Below are positions 60,754 to 64,000 of a DNA stretch of 64,000 bases, piece after piece. Both the position numbers and the translations under genes were made by a program. Source of the DNA: Candidatus Tokpelaia hoelldoblerii (GTDB lineage Bacteria > Pseudomonadota > Alphaproteobacteria > Rhizobiales > Rhizobiaceae); the NCBI GenBank assembly GCA_002005325.1, contig CP017315.1, positions 1 to 64,000 on the forward strand, read 5' to 3'. The notes under the pieces are model-generated. The model worked only from the letters and a program-made list of their open reading frames with translations. It ran no database searches and had not been told where the DNA came from. Numbering within the stretch: the first letter of the stretch is position 1; every line of letters starts with the position of its first letter.

Positions 60754-61155
60754 TTATTTAACTGCGCTTTCAAAAGCGTTGGGTGTAGTTTCTTTCAGAT
60801 AGCTCAGCGCCTTTTTCGCTGAAGCGACAAGCCTGGAAAAAGCTGCCGGTTCATGAATCGCCAAATCGGAAAGGACCTTGCGGTCAATCACAATGCCGGC
60901 CTTGGACAGACCGTCGATGAAACGGCCATAGGTGAGGCCTTCAGCGCGCACAGCAGCGTTGATGCGCTGAATCCACAGGGCGCGGAACGTGCGCTTGCGG
61001 TTTTTACGGTCGCGATAGGCATATTGTTTGGAACGATCCACCGCAGCTTTTGCAGCGCGGATGGTGTTTTTGCGGCGGCCATAAAAGCCTTCTGCCTGCT
61101 TCAATACTTTTTTATGTTTTGCGTGGGCGGTAACACCCCGTTTTACACGTGCCAT
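60754..61155 (-). CDS. rplT: 50S ribosomal protein L20
   Basis: Early-assembly 23S rRNA-binding protein. The 133-residue product has RVKRGVTAHAKHKKVLKQ, FYGRRKNTIRAA, LWIQRINAAVRAEGL and DLAIHEPAAFSRLV. Length is normal for Rhizobiales. It lies 40 bases after rpmI. Confidence 0.97.
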   Translation of the reverse strand: MARVKRGVTAHAKHKKVLKQAEGFYGRRKNTIRAAKAAVDRSKQYAYRDRKNRKRTFRALWIQRINAAVRAEGLTYGRFIDGLSKAGIVIDRKVLSDLAIHEPAAFSRLVASAKKALSYLKETTPNAFESAVK

Positions 61156-61195
61156 GTCATCATCTCCTGATTAATAGATATCCGTTGCGGGGAGC

Positions 61196-61396
61196 TTAGC
61201 TGTTTGGCAGATAGAAATTGATGACTTTCTTGCCATCAGCATCTGCCAGAACCATGGTGCCACGTGCATCACGGATAAACTTGTTCGAGCGTTTGATCAT
61301 GCCATGTTGCTTGCCTGCGGCAGCAGCCTTGACTTTGCCGGTGGCGGTGATTTTAAACCGCTTCTTGGCAGAAGATTTGGTCTTCATCTTGGGCAT
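61196..61396 (-). CDS. rpmI: 50S ribosomal protein L35
   Basis: Small basic ribosomal protein of 66 residues with MPKMKTKSSAKKRFKITATG, a typical L35 start, and GKQHGMIKRS. GGAG lies 7 bases before the ATG. The frame stays open far upstream, but that part is not L35-like. Confidence 0.96.
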   Translation of the reverse strand: MPKMKTKSSAKKRFKITATGKVKAAAAGKQHGMIKRSNKFIRDARGTMVLADADGKKVINFYLPNS

Positions 61397-61496
61397 TTTG
61401 CTTCTCCATCTTTTAAGGTTATGCTCCGGTCTGACCAAAGACCGGAAAGCGTAAAAACAGCCACGGCATGCCCTGCCGGGCGGCTTGAAAGGCGTT

Positions 61497-62579
61497 TTAT
61501 AGGCTGTTTGCCAGAGAATTGCAAGCGGGAAAATAGCGTTTTTCATGGGTGAGCAGCCAGTTTTTACGCCACAGACCGCCGGCATAACCGGTTAAAGAGC
61601 CATTGGCACCGATAACACGGTGGCAGGGAATGATGATGGCGAGCTGGTTGGCGCCATTGGCACGGGCAACGGCGCGCATGGCTGTGGGCTGGCCGATTGT
61701 CTGCGCCAGTTGTGCGTAGGAATGGGTAACACCCGGCGGAATCCGGGTCAGGGCATCCCACACTTTACAGGTGAAAGGTGAGCCATGCCGGGCAAGCGGT
61801 GTGTGGAAAGCGGCCGATTCACCTTTGAAATAGGCGGCAAGTTCCTTTTCTATCTGGTCTATGGGCGGTGACCGGCCAAAGCTGACCGTGGAATTCATGG
61901 TTTTTTGCAGGCGCTGGATTTCTGCCGTCAGGGCTTTGCGTTCAAAAAACTCAAGCAGGTGCAGGCGGTGCCGGTCAGCAATGGCCAGCATGGCGCCGAC
62001 GGGTGTTTCCATCCAGTCAGCCTGCAGGAGATGACGCCCTTTCAGCCTGGCAGGCGGCTGGCCCAACAGGCGGGTGACAGCGTCGCGAAAGCCGCTTGCC
62101 GAGTCATAACCGGCATCAAGCTGGGCATCAATGACATTTGCTCCTTGTGCCAGCGCTGTTATGCCGCGTCCCGCACGGCGCAGACGGGCGAGATCAAGAA
62201 AGGTCATGCCGATGTGGCGTTTGAACAAGCGGCGGACGGTTGAGGGATCGAGCCCGAGTTTGGCGAGGTCTGTCTCTGACCAGACATGATCAGGATTTTG
62301 TTCAAGGCGGGCAAGCAGGTTGCTGATGATCGGCTCCGGTTGGCCGGCCGGTTCAAGCGGGCGGCATTTTTTACAGGGACGATAGCCTTGTTCCAGACAG
62401 GCGGCGGCGGTTTCAAAAAAGCGGACATGGTCTTTTCCGGGTTTGCGGGCCGGGCAGGACAGGCGGCAGAAAATGCCGGTTGTCGCCACGCAAACGAACA
62501 TATGCCCGTCATAAGAGCGGTCACGTGCCAGAAAGGCTTGATAGAGAGTATCGCTGTTGTTGAAAAGATCTGTCATCAT
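61497..62579 (-). CDS. ada: Bifunctional Ada: methylphosphotriester and O6-methylguanine methyltransferase, AraC-type regulator
   Basis: DNA repair protein and activator of the adaptive response to alkylation. The 360-residue protein keeps the zinc cysteines at exactly the E. coli positions 38, 42, 69 and 72 (FCRLSC and CKKC), an AraC helix-turn-helix (LAKLGLDPSTVRRLFKRHIG), and the C-terminal suicide-methyltransferase site IPCHRV (Cys319). So both repair domains look functional. Two ATGs lie at 62579 and 62576. It is preceded by nth on the same strand, a repair pair. Confidence 0.93.
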   Translation of the reverse strand: MMTDLFNNSDTLYQAFLARDRSYDGHMFVCVATTGIFCRLSCPARKPGKDHVRFFETAAACLEQGYRPCKKCRPLEPAGQPEPIISNLLARLEQNPDHVWSETDLAKLGLDPSTVRRLFKRHIGMTFLDLARLRRAGRGITALAQGANVIDAQLDAGYDSASGFRDAVTRLLGQPPARLKGRHLLQADWMETPVGAMLAIADRHRLHLLEFFERKALTAEIQRLQKTMNSTVSFGRSPPIDQIEKELAAYFKGESAAFHTPLARHGSPFTCKVWDALTRIPPGVTHSYAQLAQTIGQPTAMRAVARANGANQLAIIIPCHRVIGANGSLTGYAGGLWRKNWLLTHEKRYFPACNSLANSL

Positions 62580-62652
62580 GAGAGCAGTATAGATGATGTG
62601 CGGGGTGGGAGGACGCTTTTTTCGGGCAGGTAATTTTTTAAGCTGCAGGCTG

Positions 62653-63354
62653 TCAAGGGGCTTCGGTCTGGTGAAGCTCGACAATCGGTGCAGGGATTGC
62701 GCCGGTTTTGACCGCCGCCTTGCACAGATCGGCGATAATACAGTGTGCACAATCGGGATTGCGGGCTTTGCAGACATAACGGCCATGCAGGATAAGCCAT
62801 TGGTGCGCATGGTTAAGACGGGCTTTGGGGACGATGGACAGCAGATTTTTTTCAACCTCGTCCGGTGTGTTGCCCGGGGCGAGCTCAAGACGGTTGGCGA
62901 CACGGAAGATGTGGGTGTCAACCGCCAGAGTGGGACGGTGAAATGCGACATTTAATACGACATTGGCGGTTTTTCGTCCGACTCCGGGCAGGGACAGCAG
63001 GGCTTCGAGTGTATCGGGGACTTCACTGTGATATTTTTCTATCAGCAGTTTGCTGAGCGCAATGACGTTTTTTGCCTTGTTGCGCCACAGGCCGATGCTT
63101 CGGATATAATGGCCAAGCCGTTCTTCACCCAGTTCCAGCATTTTCTGCGGTGTGTCAGCGGCAGCAAACAAGGGGGTGGTGGCTTTGTTGACGCTGGCAT
63201 CCGTTGCCTGTGCGGATAGAACGACAGCGACAAGCAGTGTGAAGGGGGTATTGTATTGCAAATCACTGCGTGGATCTGGCCGTTGCAGGGAAAAGCGGTG
63301 AAAGATTTCTTCTATTTCGGCTTTTGAATAGGCAGTTTTGGGTGATTTGGACAT
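62653..63354 (-). CDS. nth: Endonuclease III
   Basis: DNA glycosylase/AP lyase that removes oxidised pyrimidines. The 233-residue protein has LSAQATDASVNKAT, the helix-hairpin-helix LPGVGRKTANVV with the catalytic Lys, the catalytic Asp in AVDTHIFR, and the four cluster cysteines in CKARNPDCAHCIIADLC. ATG at 63354 chosen; the frame is open to 63399. It is upstream of ada. Confidence 0.95.
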   Translation of the reverse strand: MSKSPKTAYSKAEIEEIFHRFSLQRPDPRSDLQYNTPFTLLVAVVLSAQATDASVNKATTPLFAAADTPQKMLELGEERLGHYIRSIGLWRNKAKNVIALSKLLIEKYHSEVPDTLEALLSLPGVGRKTANVVLNVAFHRPTLAVDTHIFRVANRLELAPGNTPDEVEKNLLSIVPKARLNHAHQWLILHGRYVCKARNPDCAHCIIADLCKAAVKTGAIPAPIVELHQTEAP

Positions 63355-63476
63355 GAAAGACAATTTGCTTTTTAAATTGTAACACTGGTTCGGGAACATT
63401 CGGCCAAAGTTTTGCCGCTGTCAATACTGTTCTGGCTTGATTGGCGCAAATACAATGACCATATGGGAAAATGTGA

Positions 63477-63650
63477 CAGGATTTGAAAAACCTGTTGCGT
63501 GACAGTCGCTTGGATGAGCGCATGAACCGGCCGGCCGGCGGGCAGGTTCAAAGTGCCGAATTGAAAAACGGTTTGCTGCTGATTGCGCTTGAACAGCCGG
63601 CGCCGGAGAAAACGATCCGGCGTATTGCTATTGGTACACAAGATGAATAA
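63477..63650 (+). pseudogene. Truncated Hsp20 (small heat-shock protein) remnant
   Basis: An open stretch of about 55 codons (from 63483 if a TTG is used) ending at 63650. The C-terminal part, SAELKNGLLLIALEQPAP followed by RRIAI, matches the end of the alpha-crystallin domain and the I-x-I tail of Rhizobiales Hsp20 proteins. The N-terminal 90 or so residues of an Hsp20 are absent and an in-frame stop lies at 63474. The place directly before DUF1150 is where hsp20 (ibpA) usually stands in this order. It is read as a decayed gene. Confidence 0.7.
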
Positions 63651-63675
63651 GGTAAAAACTCAGGAGAACGCTGTA

Positions 63676-63924
63676 ATGGAAGAAAAAATTGTTTTTACCG
63701 ATGTGGAATTTGCCGAACTGGGGGAAGGGAGGATTGCCTATCTCAAACGTGTGACAACGGATGATCTGGCGCAGCGTTTTCCCGGATTGCCGCCAATGAC
63801 GCCGGGAATTGAAATCTGGGCTTTGTTTGGTGCGGCCGGTGAGCCGATTGTGCTTTCTGATGTTCGGGCCCAGGCTTTGGCGCAGGCACATGAACATGAG
63901 CTTGAAACCGTGATGCTGCACTGA
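63676..63924 (+). CDS. DUF1150 family protein
   Basis: An 82-residue protein of unknown function. Recognisable are EFAELGEGRIAYLKRV, RFPGLPPMTPGIEIWALF and the C-terminal ALAQAHEHELETVMLH, as in DUF1150. It has no membrane segment and is acidic. AGGAG lies 9 bases before the ATG. It normally follows hsp20, of which only a fragment remains here, and may be a heat-shock-associated factor. Confidence 0.88.
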   Translation: MEEKIVFTDVEFAELGEGRIAYLKRVTTDDLAQRFPGLPPMTPGIEIWALFGAAGEPIVLSDVRAQALAQAHEHELETVMLH

Positions 63925-64000
63925 GCGGAAACTGTAATATTTTATATTATTTTCTCATGTAAAACAAAGTTAGATTTTCGCATTGTAATGATGTTTCTTC
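63925..64000. other. End of window, nothing recognised
   Basis: The last 76 bases are AT-rich and contain no gene or hairpin that I can support. Confidence 0.6.

Overview
The window is a stretch of a chromosome from an alphaproteobacterium of the Rhizobiales (Hyphomicrobiales), closest in gene content to the Bartonella/Brucella branch. The basis is the set of neighbourhoods: aroK-aroB; mnmG-rsmG-parA-parB with exact parS sites; ihfB-lapA; lptC-lptA-lptB; rimM-trmD-rplS-leuC; sdhC-sdhD-sdhA-sdhB; a fused MrpA/B antiporter; pheS-pheT; a BA14K protein; an ornithine-lipid OlsB relative; and DUF1150 next to an Hsp20 remnant. GC content is close to 50 % by eye, low for free-living Rhizobiales. Several normally constant neighbours are absent from their usual places (mnmE before mnmG, rpoN after lptB, ffh-rpsP before rimM), which suggests a rearranged and perhaps reduced genome. 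This is inference from one window.

Layout. 0-2 kb: shikimate pathway genes and tRNA-Arg(CCU). 2-3 kb: gene-poor, apparently decayed DNA. 3-8 kb: a complete type I secretion system (outer membrane lipoprotein, LapB/LssB-type ABC transporter, HlyD-type adaptor) with no substrate gene beside it, closed by a strong terminator. 8.4-13 kb: the chromosome partition locus with two perfect parS sites. 13-20.7 kb: envelope and maintenance genes (HdeD-like, cardiolipin synthase, endonuclease/phosphatase-family protein, Bax-inhibitor-1 protein, OlsB-like, lspA, SpoU methyltransferase, lapA, ihfB). 20.9-23 kb: LPS export lptC-lptA-lptB. 23-28.5 kb: an MFS transporter and a ribosome/tRNA operon interrupted by two tandem small membrane-protein genes, then leuC. 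29.5-33 kb: succinate dehydrogenase.

33-38.7 kb is an accessory cluster: an FAD amine/amino-acid-type oxidase and a cupin protein face a LysR regulator and two tandem related MFS transporters. The first transporter is preceded by a 33-codon reading frame that overlaps its start codon, and its ribosome binding site lies in a predicted hairpin. 38.7-46 kb holds a CobW-type GTPase with a D,D-carboxypeptidase, a universal stress protein, and a five-gene leftward unit that joins carboxy(nor)spermidine synthesis (CASDH, NspC) to the biotin ECF transporter bioM-bioN-bioY. 46-52.8 kb: a BA14K protein and the Mrp Na+/H+ antiporter (A/B fused, C to G). 52.8-64 kb: an exported protein of unknown function, infC with an ATT start, hydrolase and metallopeptidase genes, pheT-pheS with a kinase-like gene, rplT-rpmI, ada, nth, a truncated Hsp20 remnant and DUF1150.

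No insertion sequence, phage, CRISPR array or rRNA was seen. The best candidates for something undescribed are the tandem small membrane proteins inside the rimM-trmD operon, the coupled small frame and hairpin before the duplicated transporters, and the polyamine/biotin operon. All coordinates, starts and family assignments were made by reading, without database searches.
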